Shown: one piece after another, positions 1-11,267 of the stretch
Position numbering within the stretch: position 1 is the stretch's first letter
Layout of the letters: each line of letters opens with the position of its first letter
Origin: Pachyseris speciosa
Lineage: Eukaryota > Cnidaria > Anthozoa > Scleractinia > Pachyseridae
Length of the DNA: 64,000 nt
Direction of reading: 5' to 3'
Assembly (NCBI GenBank): GCA_016490735.1
Contig: JAEMWC010000214.1
Coordinates: forward strand, 122,501 to 186,500
Program-made: the position numbers and the translations under genes
The notes under the pieces: model-generated
Database searches by the model: none
What the model saw: the letters and a program-made list of their open reading frames with translations, nothing else
Told to the model about the DNA's origin: nothing

Positions 1-450
1 AATGAATTTAAAAACATTTTCAAAAATGAAAGGGTTGAATTACCCACTGAAATAAATATGCCTATTGAAGCTATGGTGATTTATAACTTTGAAAACAAAA
101 AAACAGTTTTGAAGAATGCCTTAGCTGGGTTTCTTGGCATAGATCTGCAATTTTTTATAAAAACATGCGTCAAACAACTGAAAACACTCAGTAGTTACTT
201 TGTTTATTCCAATTTGGTTGACCCGGTTTGCAATTTAATAAATGGAAAAAAGTCAAAACTGCTTGCAAAGTTTGACCTCGGAGGAAAACCATTCGAAAAG
301 GTTCACTATCAAACTGCAGAGCAGCAAGACTTCCGTGACGCTTCAACAAGCGAACACATAAACAGTGTTGCACTTTCAGTAAAAGATGATGACAGGGAGT
401 TATTCGATTTTCACAGTCAAAAGCTCTACTTCGAGTTATGGATCAATTGA
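1..450 (+). pseudogene. Polinton-like penton/minor capsid protein, C-terminal fragment (copy A)
   Basis: The frame is open from the window edge to a stop at 450, so the 5' part lies outside. I do not recognise it by name. Its last 90 or so residues follow the same pattern as the C-termini of the penton-like proteins of elements B (33.55-33.82 kb) and C (59.09-59.41 kb): a short Y-x-x-D/N start, a proline/hydrophobic middle, then an (I)xSVxLxVxD block, a D-x-x-G/S-like turn and a closing FELxI strand, as expected for a jelly-roll-type end. The assignment rests on my by-eye alignment of three divergent copies. The next ORF starts 28 nt downstream, as in the other two elements. It could instead be an unrelated repeat ORF. 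Confidence 0.4.
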
Positions 451-477
451 AAAAATAAAATCTGGCTCTATTATACA

Positions 478-1128
478 ATGTCTTCCGCAAATGTATTGCC
501 GAGTGCACCACCTGAGAGTGTTGAAACAGCCCAACTCTATCCAAACCTCCCGGCAACTATCGATGCCGAGACTTTTGCGGCCGACTGAAATAAGTAAAAT
601 TGAAAAACAGATTTCCCATGAGGTTGAGCACTACTGGCTTGTGCTGAAAAAATACAAATTAAGTTAGGAAAGTGATCAACTATTCCGTGGCTGGTCTCAG
701 CTTCGCAACAACAGTCCTGTCTTCAGGAGCTGTTGCAACATCACTAACTGGTGTCAGGATTGTTGTGGGGGTGCCTCTTGATGCAGTTGGAGCTTTATAA
801 GCTGTGGTTTCTGCAACCATGATGGCCATCAATAATAAGATTGAAAGGAAAGTGAATAAACGCTCAAGAATCCACACTATGGCTGTTTCAAAGCATGACA
901 CGATAAACAGCTCAGTCTTCAAAGCTCTTGATGACAACACAGTTTCTGACATGGAGTTCAAAATCATCACATGTGAAATGAAGAAATATCACCAACTCAA
1001 AGAATCTTTGCACTCAAACTTCGAAAAATCAAATCAATTCACCCCCGCCAGATCTTGAAAAGATCAAAAGTGAGATTCGAGAAGAATTTAAGAAAAAAAT
1101 CGCGGCAACCAGCACAGCTTTGAACTAA
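478..1128 (+). pseudogene. Small membrane-segment protein next to penton-like gene, decayed
   Basis: An ATG at 478 follows TATACA and opens a proline-rich N-terminus (PSAPPESVETAQLYP), broken by a frameshift near 585. The continuing frames carry a charged helix (EISKIEKQISHEVEHY), a glycine/alanine/valine hydrophobic stretch encoded at about 670-800 that could span a membrane, and a charged C-terminal helix (KHDTINSS...KYHQLKES). In-frame stops at about 664 (TAG) and 798 (TAA) and a shift near 1040 show it is dead. The ending KIKSEIREEFKKKIAA lies in yet another frame. I know no function. Position directly after the penton-like fragment suggests it belongs to the same virus-like element. Confidence 0.4.
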
Positions 1129-1595
1129 AATTTGAGGGAAAAAGCACAAAATTCAATCTAAGTCTCTTGAAAAACAGATGAATGCATTACTGTCACGCGG
1201 GCATTATGTGACTGGACTGCATTATTGTCGCATGTGACATTGCATGATGTGTCATGAAAAGTGACAAAACCCTTGTTGGGGGGTGCTCGGTGGCTGTTCT
1301 TGCCTAGCCCTGGCTAGGACTTTTCTTCACTGCTGGCAAGGCAGCTGCCCCTTCCCATTTTACTACTGGGACAGTGGTTGAGAACTCCGAGGAGAACTCT
1401 CAGCATCCCGCTGTTACCAGTAGGGCTGGAGCAGGCTCACCTGGGGGTACCGTCCACTGGAAGACATCCCCCACAACTCCGTAATTCACCATCCGCATGA
1501 GCCGTCAAACAGAGTTCAGACAGAAGCCAACTGTCACCCCCCTAGACTCCACCAGAATATGTGAACTAACATAAAAATATTTAATCTTCCTAGTA
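1129..1595. other. No gene seen
   Basis: No coding frame or repeat that I can name. A GC-richer stretch at 1260-1560 looks like part of an interspersed repeat, but I found no ends. Confidence 0.4.
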
Positions 1596-1968
1596 TACCG
1601 TATTTATTCGTCTCTAAGCCGATCCCGGCTATAAGCGGAGACCCTAACCTTAGCAAGTGGATTAGATACCAGATGTTCACCAAAAAACCCCAGAAAACTC
1701 TTGGCTATAAGCCGAGACTTGAAAATCGAATGCTGAAGTTCCGTGGAGAAAAAAAAACGCATGGATCGTGTGCCACACTTCAGTGAGAATTATGTTGAAA
1801 ATCGAAAAAATTCAATGCCATACCTTCACCATAAAGGAATTTTAATGAACCTTGTAACTTTTAGGAAATGTTTGGAACCTTTTTATGCCAAAAAAACTCA
1901 AAACACTTCCAAAATACAAAAGATCGAAGTTGTAAACGACCCCCCATCTTGTATGACCTGGCAGGCTA

Positions 1969-2119
1969 CAATCTTGGACGGAATAAAATGGACTAATTAA
2001 CCCCCATCCCCCCCTAAGCAATGATGAAGGCGCGCGAAGAGCAAAACGCGCCATTTTGGCATCATTGAAATGGGGGGGGAGGGGTGGTCCAAATGTTCCA
2101 TTTATTGTGTCCAAGATTG
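1969..2119. mobile_element. Palindromic TA-flanked MITE, copy 1
   Basis: A 151-bp element starts CAATCTTGGAC and ends GTCCAAGATTG, flanked on both sides by TA. Its arms pair over most of their length (C-run against G-run, GCAATGATG against CATCATTG), so it can fold into one hairpin. The TA target duplication fits mobilisation by a Tc1/mariner-type transposase. A second copy lies at 6118-6266 in the same orientation. Confidence 0.85.
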
Positions 2120-2380
2120 TATCAAGACTGTGAACGTCACGAAACAATGGGTGCGGGTAATTAGACAGCCCTCTGTCAACTCGTTAAATGCAATTAAACA
2201 CAGGTCTCTGACGCAGTCACGCGCGTCATCTGTTTACGGTGTGCACTCTAAGTTAAGGCATTACACGCGGGATATTTTCGGCAACATGGAGAATATATAA
2301 CGGTGAATTGTTATGTGACTTTCGGAAATAGCAGAGGAGGTGATAAAGAACATTGTTATTACCGAAAAATATCTTTCAAC

Positions 2381-3458
2381 ATGCCAGGGAGAAAAAGAAT
2401 ACCCGAGGAAACAAAGGCTACAATTAAAACGCTTAAAAGCACAACACCTCTCACGCTAGAAGAAATTGCTCTACGATGTAGAATTTCGAAAACAAGCATG
2501 CAACGCATAGCAAGCACAGAGGACAAAGTGCGAGAGAACCGTAGAACGTTTTGTGGAAGGAAGAAAAAACTCACTCCAGAACAAGAGGCATTAATTCTTC
2601 GAAGTCTAGTAGAATTGAGAGACCAAGAGGGCTCCTTTTCCTCACGGCGTCTGATGGAGCGGACAGGAATTCATCATGTCACCGACCAAACTGTTAGGCG
2701 TTCACTAAATAGAAATGGTTACTTCTTCCTTCAGGCACGCAAAAAGGGGCTAATGAGTCAGACCGACAAAGACCAGAGAGTGGAGTTTGCCCGGAAAATG
2801 CAAGCAGAATACTCCCCGAGTGTTTGGACAGATTCCCTCGCCTTCTACTTGGATGGTGTCTCATTCGTGTACAAGACTAATCCACTGGACCAAGCACATG
2901 CCCCCAAAGGGAGAGTATGGAGAAAAAGATCTGAGGGCCTCTCACAAGGGTGCTTGGCCAAAGGCAGTAAATCTGGAACGGGAGGAAAAGTGGCCAAGTT
3001 CATGGTAGCAATAAGTCACGGCAAAGGAGTGCTTGTTTGTGAAAGATACGAAAAACTGGATGGATACTATTTCGCATCTTTTATTGACCAGCATTTCAAC
3101 ACGATGTTTGAGCGATCATGCAAAGGATTGAGTCGACTGTGGCTGCAAGACGGTGATCCTTCACAAAACAGCAAAGCAGCCCGTGAGGCTATGGCCCGTT
3201 GCCATTGTGAACTTTTAAAAATTCCACCGCGAAGTCCAGACTTGAATCCAATAGAGAACGTATTCCACATTGTCTAAGAAGTTGGCGAAAGATGTGCTTG
3301 AAAGAGGCATAACGCATGAATCATATGAACAGTTTTGTGAAAGGGTACAAAGAACGATTAGTGGTATTTCACAACAACTGATAGACAGAACTATACAGTC
3401 TATGAGCTCTCGCGTGGCCGACATAATAGGAAATAGTGGCGAAAGACTGAAATATTGA
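2381..3458 (+). pseudogene. Tc1-like DD34E transposase, one frameshift
   Basis: The chosen start at 2381 gives MPGRKR, then a helix-turn-helix region (LTLEEIALRCRISKTSMQRI, about residues 22-41) that would bind the terminal repeats. The catalytic core follows: first Asp in FYLDGVSF, second in WLQDGDPSQNS, and the Glu in DLNPIENVF, with 34 residues between second Asp and Glu when counted from the first Asp of QDGD, as in DD34E Tc1 enzymes. Just after this Glu, near 3273, a one-base change shifts the frame. The C-terminal helix-rich tail (residues SKKLAKDVLERG onward) continues in another frame to 3458. Total length about 355 residues, normal for the family. Only one lesion suggests fairly recent inactivation. 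Confidence 0.9.
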
Positions 3459-3512
3459 ATCTTAACATGTGTAGGGCACTTGAATTATGTCCAAATGACG
3501 TTTTCACGCATT

Positions 3513-3692
3513 TGCGACGGTTTACGATCTATTTCATACGATTTCAAGCGTGTTTGTGACGGTTTTTAACGATTTAGTACGATTTCGGACTAATTTCAAT
3601 AAAATATGAGTTAATGTTTGTTATTTATTTTCAAATGTCAAAATCGTAGAAAATCGTTTAAAACCGTTGTTAATTGTTCGTAAACCGTGCCA
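3513..3692. repeat. Imperfect palindrome downstream of the transposase
   Basis: GACGGTTTACG near 3515 is matched in reverse by CGTAAACCGTG near 3680, and GACGGTTTTTAACGATTT near 3551 by AAATCGTTTAAAACCGTTG near 3652. The 180 bp can fold into a long stem. It may be a decayed MITE or the right terminal region of the Tc1-like element. Confidence 0.55.
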
Positions 3693-4259
3693 GTGTACAA
3701 ATTTGTAAACAAAAATCGTTTTCAATTTTCAAACATGAAAATATCTTTACAACAGAAATAATATATTAGCCGACAAATATCGCCAAGGGGACGTTTATTT
3801 TCCTTAAACTAGCACGATTGACAGTACCTGTGCGTTGGTGGTGCTCGCGATGTATGGAGAGCAAGACAGTTGAATTATTACGAGCAACTAGGATTCAACT
3901 ATCGCATTCGCCTGGTTTTTTTTTTTTCCTCTGTTCGTATCATCTTTTTTCGGGAGATTTTTCAAGCCAAACTCATTTTTTGTTTTGTTTTGTTGTTGTT
4001 TTTGTTTTGTCTTGTTTTTTATTCGGATTCTCTTTTAATTATCCCGACTTTTCGTAAATAAGTGGTGTAATGCACTTGATTAATTAACAGTTACCTTATT
4101 TCATTCAAGATTATATTCTACGTGAATATCTTTTGCAATTCAATAGTAAAACTGCTCTTTTACTGGCTAGTTCCGTTGGGGAATTGACAAATGAATACAC
4201 AAATCGCGAGCGATCACTGCTTGACCAGTTCATCGGAAAATTGATTCTCTCTGATTCAT

Positions 4260-5729
4260 TTATTGACTTAAGATCAATTCAGCAAAACATCTAACACACG
4301 GTTGAATGGACAATTGTTCGTTCTGCGGAATCTGCCTCTGAAACTGAAAAGCCTTCCATCGTACTGCCATCATTTCTGTCTCCATTTGGTCGATTACCCC
4401 TCCCTTCACGTATACGAAGTCGTGCTTTGTGGTGCAAAAAATCGGGGTGTCGTTGTTAAATTCAAGATCTTTAGAAAAATGTGATTTTGGAGCCGGCAGG
4501 TGCACTGGCTGGCCCTCGAGCATTAATAGTAAATCGTGCCACTGGATAATCTGTGAATTCCATCTGAAGTCGTTTAAGAAAATGACCTCTGCCTTTTCTG
4601 CACCGACCCAGGCGAAAGTGGATGTGGCGGGATTAGTGAAAGACTTGTAAACAGTGTTTAAAGGATTAAGTAAAAATGTCTTGCCTGTATTGGCAGGGCC
4701 CTTGATTAGAATGTTGCGAAATTTTCCCCTCCCCTGTTCTAGGAGATCTCTCACAGCTTCGGTAAAAATCTCAATTGGCACGTGGTTCCACATGAGTAGC
4801 TGTTGAGCGCATTCCGCCCACCGACCGCCGCACTCAGCGGTGCAAGGGTCCTGCAGACGTTTTTCCAAGATCTGAAGTCTTGCCAGTTTACTTCTTTGTA
4901 GCACCTCACTCGCCTTCTCCATCTCCCAGGCCGTTGAAATACATTCCTCTACAACTCTGTTGCCCCTGTTCATCACGAACTCTGCTAGATCGGTCTTTCC
5001 CTCAGCCTTTTGGGCGCTCGCGAGCGCGAGTAGCTCAGTTCGGTTTTTGATTTTCTTTTCAAGTGTTATGTTTGACACTTCATAACAACTTAATCGTTTC
5101 GATCGCTTTCGCCTTACTGATATTTTACTGACGTTTTTCCCCGTCATCCGAGAGCAGACATCTTCATGTTCTCTTTCTTCGCCCCTTTCGCCTTCTCCGC
5201 CACTTGTGGTATCTGTTGCTGAATCATAACAATCCACGGTCGGTTTTCGTCGTTTTGCTCGCGCCTGACTTGCGGCCATTGTTCTAGGTGGACCTGAGTT
5301 GCCTAAATGTGGATGGCCAGCAGACTGGATGAAATCTTCATCTTCCTTGGTGGTGTACAACCACGCAGAATAGTAGTTGGTGTGCCGGTTAGAAAAGTGA
5401 ACGTAAACACTCCACTTGCTCCTTAAGTATTGCCAGATCGGTAGCCACCTCTTAATTTTGTTTATTTTAATGACCATGTGATAATGCTTCCCTTGCTTTT
5501 TATGGTTTTCCTGGCAACAAGTCCACTGAATTACTTTCGTTTTGGGTCCCTCGCAATTCAAAACAGCCTCACAAACGGCATCTGCGAACGACTGTCTGTC
5601 CGGGAAAATGCTGAGATCAGCTTGGCTATAGGTTATTAAGTACACGCTTCTCACTTTGGCTGGCTGCAATTCGTCAAGGGAACTTTCCGACTGTGAACCA
5701 CTAGATACATACTGAGAGAGCAGCTCCAT
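4260..5729 (-). CDS. CRESS/parvovirus-type Rep: HUH endonuclease plus SF3 helicase
   Basis: An uninterrupted 489-aa ORF. RCR motif I is LITYSQ (residues 31-36), motif II HYH (82-84, metal-binding HxH) and motif III YTTK (125-128, nicking tyrosine). A low-complexity charged linker (about 150-215) and a helical region lead to an SF3/AAA+ helicase: Walker A GPANTGKT (344-351), Walker B-like VIFLNDF, then a sensor-like TPIFCTT. Known Reps of this layout nick an origin and unwind it for rolling-circle or rolling-hairpin replication. Motif I recalls geminivirus/genomovirus Rep and Walker A recalls parvoviruses. No nonanucleotide origin or capsid gene was seen nearby. It sits convergent to a Tc1-like transposase. 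No stop or frameshift separates the domains, so it is either recent, selected or domesticated. Confidence 0.8.
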   Translation of the reverse strand: MELLSQYVSSGSQSESSLDELQPAKVRSVYLITYSQADLSIFPDRQSFADAVCEAVLNCEGPKTKVIQWTCCQENHKKQGKHYHMVIKINKIKRWLPIWQYLRSKWSVYVHFSNRHTNYYSAWLYTTKEDEDFIQSAGHPHLGNSGPPRTMAASQARAKRRKPTVDCYDSATDTTSGGEGERGEEREHEDVCSRMTGKNVSKISVRRKRSKRLSCYEVSNITLEKKIKNRTELLALASAQKAEGKTDLAEFVMNRGNRVVEECISTAWEMEKASEVLQRSKLARLQILEKRLQDPCTAECGGRWAECAQQLLMWNHVPIEIFTEAVRDLLEQGRGKFRNILIKGPANTGKTFLLNPLNTVYKSFTNPATSTFAWVGAEKAEVIFLNDFRWNSQIIQWHDLLLMLEGQPVHLPAPKSHFSKDLEFNNDTPIFCTTKHDFVYVKGGVIDQMETEMMAVRWKAFQFQRQIPQNEQLSIQPCVRCFAELILSQ

Positions 5730-6117
5730 CGTTATGTTCTTACGAACTTCGTTGACAAGTATAAGCCGAAATATTGAATCGTTACGGTACTTTTAATTTC
5801 CCGCGCAGTAATTAGGAAAAGCATTCCTCAGACAGAATAGAAAGCCGACTTAGTTGAGGGGCGAACTTGACATTTTGACTCCAAATATGGCTCTGATTTA
5901 TGCATCTTTTGTTTCCATGTTAAGAAAGTATCTAAAACACTTAACATAGCATCTGATGAGTGTCATGGAGAACATTTTTTTTTAGTCTCGCCTGGGTGTG
6001 CATTCACTGTCAGGTTTGCATTCTGATCAAAAGTTTAACTTTTCAGCGTGCAACTGATACCTTAATCGCGCCATTCCCATATCTAACCCCAGTAGTCACG
6101 CCAGTGGGAATCTCGGA

Positions 6118-6266
6118 CAATCTTGGACGGAATAAAATGGACTAATTAACCCCCATCCCCCCTAAGCAATGATGACGGCGCGCGAAGAGCAAAACGCGCC
6201 ATTTTGGCATCATTGAAATGGGGGGGAGGGGTGGTCCAAATGTTCCATTTATTGTGTCCAAGATTG
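6118..6266. mobile_element. Palindromic MITE, copy 2
   Basis: Nearly identical to the element at 1969-2119: same CAATCTTGGAC...CCAAGATTG ends and same internal hairpin. The right flank is TA but the left flank is GA, so the left target duplication is mutated or lost. Confidence 0.85.
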
Positions 6267-6547
6267 TAGGTGAGAGAGAGGTTACCAAGCCAGCAACGTG
6301 CTTTGAGTCACGCTCGGTTAATTGTGCTTGATCCCAAAAGCAGAAACAGGATGGTTTTGCTCATTCAAGTTTATTGAAGAATTTCTTCCACAAATAACAT
6401 CACAAAGTAGACCCAATTAATTCACAGGAAATTTGATGACTTCTGTGGAGATAACAAGCTTATAGTAGGGTATGTGAAGCAACAAACAGGTTAAGTGTAA
6501 TGTCAACAACCACCGATGAAAGCTTCCTTGAAGCAAAACTAGCAAAT

Positions 6548-6563
6548 GGCTCCTTTACGAGCC
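6548..6563 (+). promoter_or_regulatory. Histone-type 3' stem-loop, imperfect copy
   Basis: GGCTCCTTTACGAGCC followed by ACCAAA. It resembles the replication-dependent histone mRNA stem-loop (6-bp stem, TTTA loop, then ACCA), but one base change breaks the sixth pair. No histone gene is upstream. Flanking bases resemble those of the copies at 13819 and 25871. Confidence 0.5.
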
Positions 6564-6766
6564 ACCAAATATAAAAAAGTCAATGATAACACAGGAAACT
6601 TGTTTTTGGCTCTTGTTTTTATTGTTGTCTTTGAGTCTTTTGAACTTTTTCCCCTGAAAACTATCGGCTATAAGCTGAACCCCCTTCTCTGGTGGAAAAT
6701 TTACTCTCGGTGGTTTAATTTAACGGAAAAATTGCTCAGCTTATAGTCAAATAAATACGGTATGTA

Positions 6767-8696
6767 TTAATCAGATTGGCATTTCTTCCCCTTGTGGTTG
6801 TTCTTCACCAAAATTATTTGGACGCATCAAAATTACTTGGGCATATGCGCTTTCAAGAGGTGAATTAAATATAGGTAGAATAACAACACACACAAAGCCT
6901 CTGAAGGCTGAAGTGATTGTGTTGTTACATGCTATTTGCTGTATTTTCACAGAAGTTTCTATGCCCGTTTGGCAGAAAGATGTGAGACAAATCACTTACC
7001 AATTTGTTAAAGCCATGCAAGAAGCAAAAAAAGCTAAACAGACTCAAATTGACTCCTCGTTATTGGCAAATCACATCTTATGATGGATTGATAGTTGTGA
7101 TCAAAATTAATCTTGTTGTTTCTCACCTTCTGCTCTTCTTATTGCTTCAGCATCTTCTGTGGTGGCAGAAAAGCTTAATGCATGTTAACTGAGTGTAAAT
7201 TTTTGTGAAATTCTGCTCTGTTTGGTTTTTTTCTCACCCAAAATGATAATGTTGACTCAGCTGCCATATTTTCTCTGCCCGTCCGAGGGCCTGGGGAAAA
7301 AAAGAAATAGGTCATGCAACAGTTTCTGCTTCACAGATTTTTTCAAATAAATAACTCAAAGCTTGTAATGGATTAAAGCCCCTCAACATGCAATGAATCC
7401 AAACATGCTCAAATTCATCTTCACATAAAACAATGAAGCCTCTGAGGTATTTATTTTCATCAAAACATATAAAAATGTTGTGATAAAACCCTTCTCGTGG
7501 GCATGGTTGACATAGCCTGTCCACTCCATAATCTTCATGTTCGAGACAAAACTTCACTTTCACAAGGGTTTCTTGTTTTTTGACAGAAAGGTGTGTATCA
7601 AAGCTCCTTATGAACCTTATCCCAGCCCAGAGCAGTTCTCTCCCTCATTTTTATGATGAGATACTCCTTGAGAATCATCTCACAAAGCTCTGGAGGAAGG
7701 TTTTGAATTGCTTCGGAAAGTTGACAGTTGTTTGGTCCACTGGCCGCCATCTTGGCGTATATACCAGTGCAGATATTTCTTCAATTGGAAAATAATTCTG
7801 GCACACATCCATGTATAAATAAGTGCAGATATTTCTTCAAAAGGAAATATTTTTCTGGCACACTTCACACAATATAAAATTCTGGCCTCAAAGACGTGTG
7901 ATTTAATTTTTTTCTCACACACATGTAAAACACTGGTCCTGGACACACTGTTTCTTGCATCATTTTCCACTAAACTTGGCAACTTTGGGAGCCGAGTTTT
8001 GTGCAAAACAATGCAAGAAAAAGTGCGCCAAAACCAGTGTTTTAGATGTATGTTCCTGTGTTTTAATGTGGAGCTCAATGTTTTCATCCTTTTGTCACGT
8101 CGCATAGTTGACTGTGTTTTGAACACAGTATAAAGTGAAAGGACAGGATAATTGAATGAGAATATATGATTATTTTGTATTTTTTTTTTTTTTTTGCTGC
8201 AAATTAGAAACCATTACGCAATCAATAAACATTTTCTCGGAGATATTTTGTCACCATTCTCGGCACCATTCTTGGCACATTATCGACTGTTTTCATTCTA
8301 AACCTGTTGATGAAGAAATAACAATTTATTATATACAAGTTGAATTTGTAATATTTTGCTTTGCGAAACCGGGCAAGTGACAGTTTGGCAAAATGAACCA
8401 GATCAAAAGCCCAATAAAAATAATTGGCCATCAGAGGCATTATTTAGCAATAGTGCAATTTCAAAACAAAAACAAATGTACACGTTGGATCAAGGGTGAA
8501 AATGGGCCTTTAATATAAGAAAAAAACTTATTAAGTGAAATGCAAAACCAAAGAAATTGGCACTACTCCCTGTTTCTTAGTTAGTATAACAAATGAACTA
8601 TGTAGTAGATCATAGAAAAATAATTATAATCTTGGAGCTCAGCTTGGCTAAATATATAATTATACCAAATGAACTACATGACTGTATGTTTTCTAG
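6767..8696. other. ATIC intron or upstream sequence, no supported gene
   Basis: An 83-codon frame on the minus strand (7312-7563) looks protein-like but matches nothing I know. A local tandem duplication of about 55 bp lies at 7765-7865 (GCAGATATTTCTTCAA repeated). No ATIC cyclohydrolase exon was recognised here. Confidence 0.4.
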
Positions 8697-8918
8697 GCCT
8701 TCAACCATACTGCCACCTATGATGAGGCTATTTCAGACTACTTTAGAAAGCAATACAGTGAAGGAGTATCGCAGATTCCTCTCCGGTACGGTATGAATCC
8801 CCATCAAAAGCCAGCACAGCTGTTCACATCTGAACCTAAACTGCCAATCAGCGTTCTAAATGGATCTCCAGGATTTATTAATCTCTGTGATGCTTTAAAT
8901 TCTTGGCAGCTTGTTAAG
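8697..8918 (+). CDS. ATIC: ATIC exon (start of AICAR transformylase domain)
   Basis: A 222-bp phase-0 exon preceded by the acceptor TTTTCTAG and followed by the donor GTCAGT. It encodes 74 residues beginning [16 protein letters not shown] and containing [15 protein letters not shown] and [14 protein letters not shown], which are hallmark stretches of ATIC/PurH at the junction from the IMP cyclohydrolase to the transformylase domain. ATIC catalyses the last two steps of de novo IMP synthesis in the cytosol: formylation of AICAR by 10-formyl-THF, then ring closure. The Arg-Tyr pair of LRYGMN is part of the folate/AICAR site. No stop or frameshift; clearly under constraint. Confidence 0.95.
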
Positions 8919-9379
8919 GTCAGTACATTTTTTCTTTGCAACAACCTTTAGTACTGGAGACTGGAAACTGAAATTGCAGCATGAATACCAAAACCAACCA
9001 AAAGCCATGATGGTAATACCTCAAAGAAAAGACAACAGGAAGTAATTTCTATTGACCAATATTATTATTATAGTCAAGAATTTTCTGTTCTATACCTGTG
9101 GGCCATCTCATGAAAGACTAGCATAACAAAGGAAGCTTATAACTTCTTATTCACAGTGGACAGAAAGACAGTGCCACATCCAAAAAACTGTTGTTATAAA
9201 GGCAAAGGAGGACAACAGTTTCAGTCTTATTTGGGGCCATTGCAAACCAAAAAGCCTTCCATGGGGGAGGTATGCATATTTTCTGGAACTACATAAATTA
9301 TTCAAAGACACCGGGCTCCGTGGCCATTGCTTTGCTTAGTGACCCTCACACTACTAGCATCAGCAATTATGTGTTATGT

Positions 9380-10600
9380 GCCTCTAACCCCAAAATATGT
9401 TTTTCACTAAAATAAATCTTTGCATCTGTTTGAAACTCATTGTGGCTTTTAGTGCCTTTTTTTGGTACCAAATCTTGACATTTTGTATAGGCTGTAAAAG
9501 TTACAAAATCAATTATTGTAAAAAAGTTGTTTTCTGTGATAACAATTTTTATTTCACTCTTAGCATAGCCTAAAACAACCTAAGAATTCTCTTATGCAAA
9601 ACATGAATAGCTTAGGTTGGCTTCAAGATATATTTTGATTAGCCAAATGCATTTTTTTTACACTGCTTCATCAAATAAAACATTTTCTAATAAGAAAGAT
9701 TTTATTTGGTCCTTGCTTAAATTTATTCAAGCTTTAAAATTCTTCCTCCATGAACCTATTCACTTAACTAAATCATGGACAAACTTACTAGGTACTATCA
9801 CAAGTTTCTGTTTCTGTTTTTTGAGTTTGAGTGTGTTGAAAACAAAAAAAAGACAGGTCAAATATGATTCCAGATTCAATTCAGAACTCATCACTAACTA
9901 AAGTTACAGTACACCTCCAGGTAAAAAGAATGAAAAAAGCTACAATAGGGAAGTAATTTAAGTTTGTCATAAATCGATCAGCTTTCAGGGATGTGGTTAA
10001 AACATTTTGCTATCAAAAGGTGCAGGGTAATTGCTAATAAATTGACAAGAGTTGTCATTTCAGACACCTATGCTTAATGCCGGGTCTGGTCAACATTGAG
10101 TAATTTTAAGTAGAATAATTTAGACACCACAGAATAAAGTAATTCAAGAAATGCTATTAATACTGAGATTTTAAAATAAACAAAACATCCTCTTTGCACA
10201 GGACAAATATTTCCAAAGGAAAATTAGCACATAACAAATGCATACAGAGACCTACATACTTATTTTAAGTAGAATAATTTAGACACCACAGAATAAAGTA
10301 ATTCAAGAAATGCTATGCTGAGATTTTAAAATAAACAAAACAAAATTGTTTAAAACTGATCAGTGTAAGTGTAGGTTGATTGGTTATTATCAAACAACGA
10401 CATTGTAAAATGTTACATGTAGGTCAACAGTAAGACACTGATTTTCTGTTATAAAAATCTATTTCACTCTCAGCCTAGTAAAAGAAAAGATGAAGACTCC
10501 CTGATTTGAAATATTTTGATAAGCAAAATGCATTTTTTCACTCCTACATCAAATAAAACAAACTTATTTTTAATTCAGTACTTGGTTTAAGCCTGTCCAT
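9380..10600. repeat. Interspersed repeat block with internal direct repeats
   Basis: Within ATIC intron sequence, 10102-10185 is repeated almost exactly at 10262-10343 (TTAAGTAGAATAATTTAG...). The segment at about 9520-9740 is related to 10430-10600 (CAAATGCATTTTTT, CATCAAATAAAACA). The stretch 9850-10060 is a copy of 46200-46400 (GTTTGTCATAAATnGATCA, GCTATCAAAAGGTGCA). No coding capacity; probably a non-autonomous family. Confidence 0.65.
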
Positions 10601-11267
10601 GAGAGGACCAGGCAGTGGTGATACATGCCATCTCACCGATTTTGATGAAACTTGGCCAGATTTTAGGGCACATCCAATAACTTAAAAAGCCAAAGTGGTT
10701 TGATCTTTGGAATATTTTCGAGGGAGTTAGACCACCCCCCTGCTTTTTGTACAAAAATTACCACAAAAATTACTCTAAAAAAGAGTTAAAGTAGGAGGAC
10801 TTTTAACTTAGACAATTTATGCTATTCCTTTGTGGCTGCACAATAGCACAGGTAAGGCCTTCCTGTGTTTTGTGCAGGAGTTTCATGTTATTTAATTAAT
10901 TAATTGTCAATCAATGCAAGTTAATAATAAACAAAGTAACATGGCACCACAAAATAGGGTGAATTTGAGGCCAAATATCTCCAGAAGCCAAGTCCTCCAT
11001 TAAGAGAAGTTAATGTCACTGTTCAGTTGTACCTTTGGCCTGTGCAAATCGTTAAAAAAAATTGGGGACCAGCTATTTTCTTTGTGCAGGCCGACCTCAA
11101 ACCTTGCACATCTTGAACAAGATTTTGCTTTAATGTACATGTAATCTCCTAGTCACGGTAAAAACACAACTTTGGTGCGCAATAGGCGACCTCCTTCACT
11201 GTTTTATTTGTTTATCTACTGATCCAGGTAGCTGATAAGATAATGATTTTGCAAATTTTCGCCAAAA
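10601..11267. other. No gene seen
   Basis: Intron sequence of ATIC without recognisable coding frames or element ends. Confidence 0.4.

Larger units (their letters stand above)
1596..6762. mobile_element. Possible 5.2-kb composite bounded by TACCGTATTTATT inverted ends
   Basis: The left end at 1596 reads TACCGTATTTATT followed by repeats of the type CTATAAGC(C/G)GA. The right end, ending at 6762, is AATAAATACGGTA preceded by GCTTATAG and, further in, GGCTATAAGCTGA. The ends are inverted and share subterminal TATAAGC motifs, like TA-flanked pogo/Tigger-type elements. Between them lie a Tc1-like transposase, a Rep gene and two MITE copies. The ends may instead be two unrelated solo MITE ends of the same family. 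Confidence 0.35.

Noticed and set aside
188..373. 61-codon frame on the minus strand
   Set aside because: Shadow of the penton-like frame on the plus strand.
3818..4061. Two overlapping frames with Phe/Leu-rich products
   Set aside because: Translation of a T-rich, low-complexity stretch; no homology or start context.
4060..6117. CRESS-type replication origin (nonanucleotide hairpin) beside the Rep gene
   Set aside because: No TAGTATTAC-like loop on a stem was found by eye.
7680..8126. 148-codon minus-strand frame
   Set aside because: Runs through a 55-bp tandem duplication and has random-looking composition; no recognised domain.
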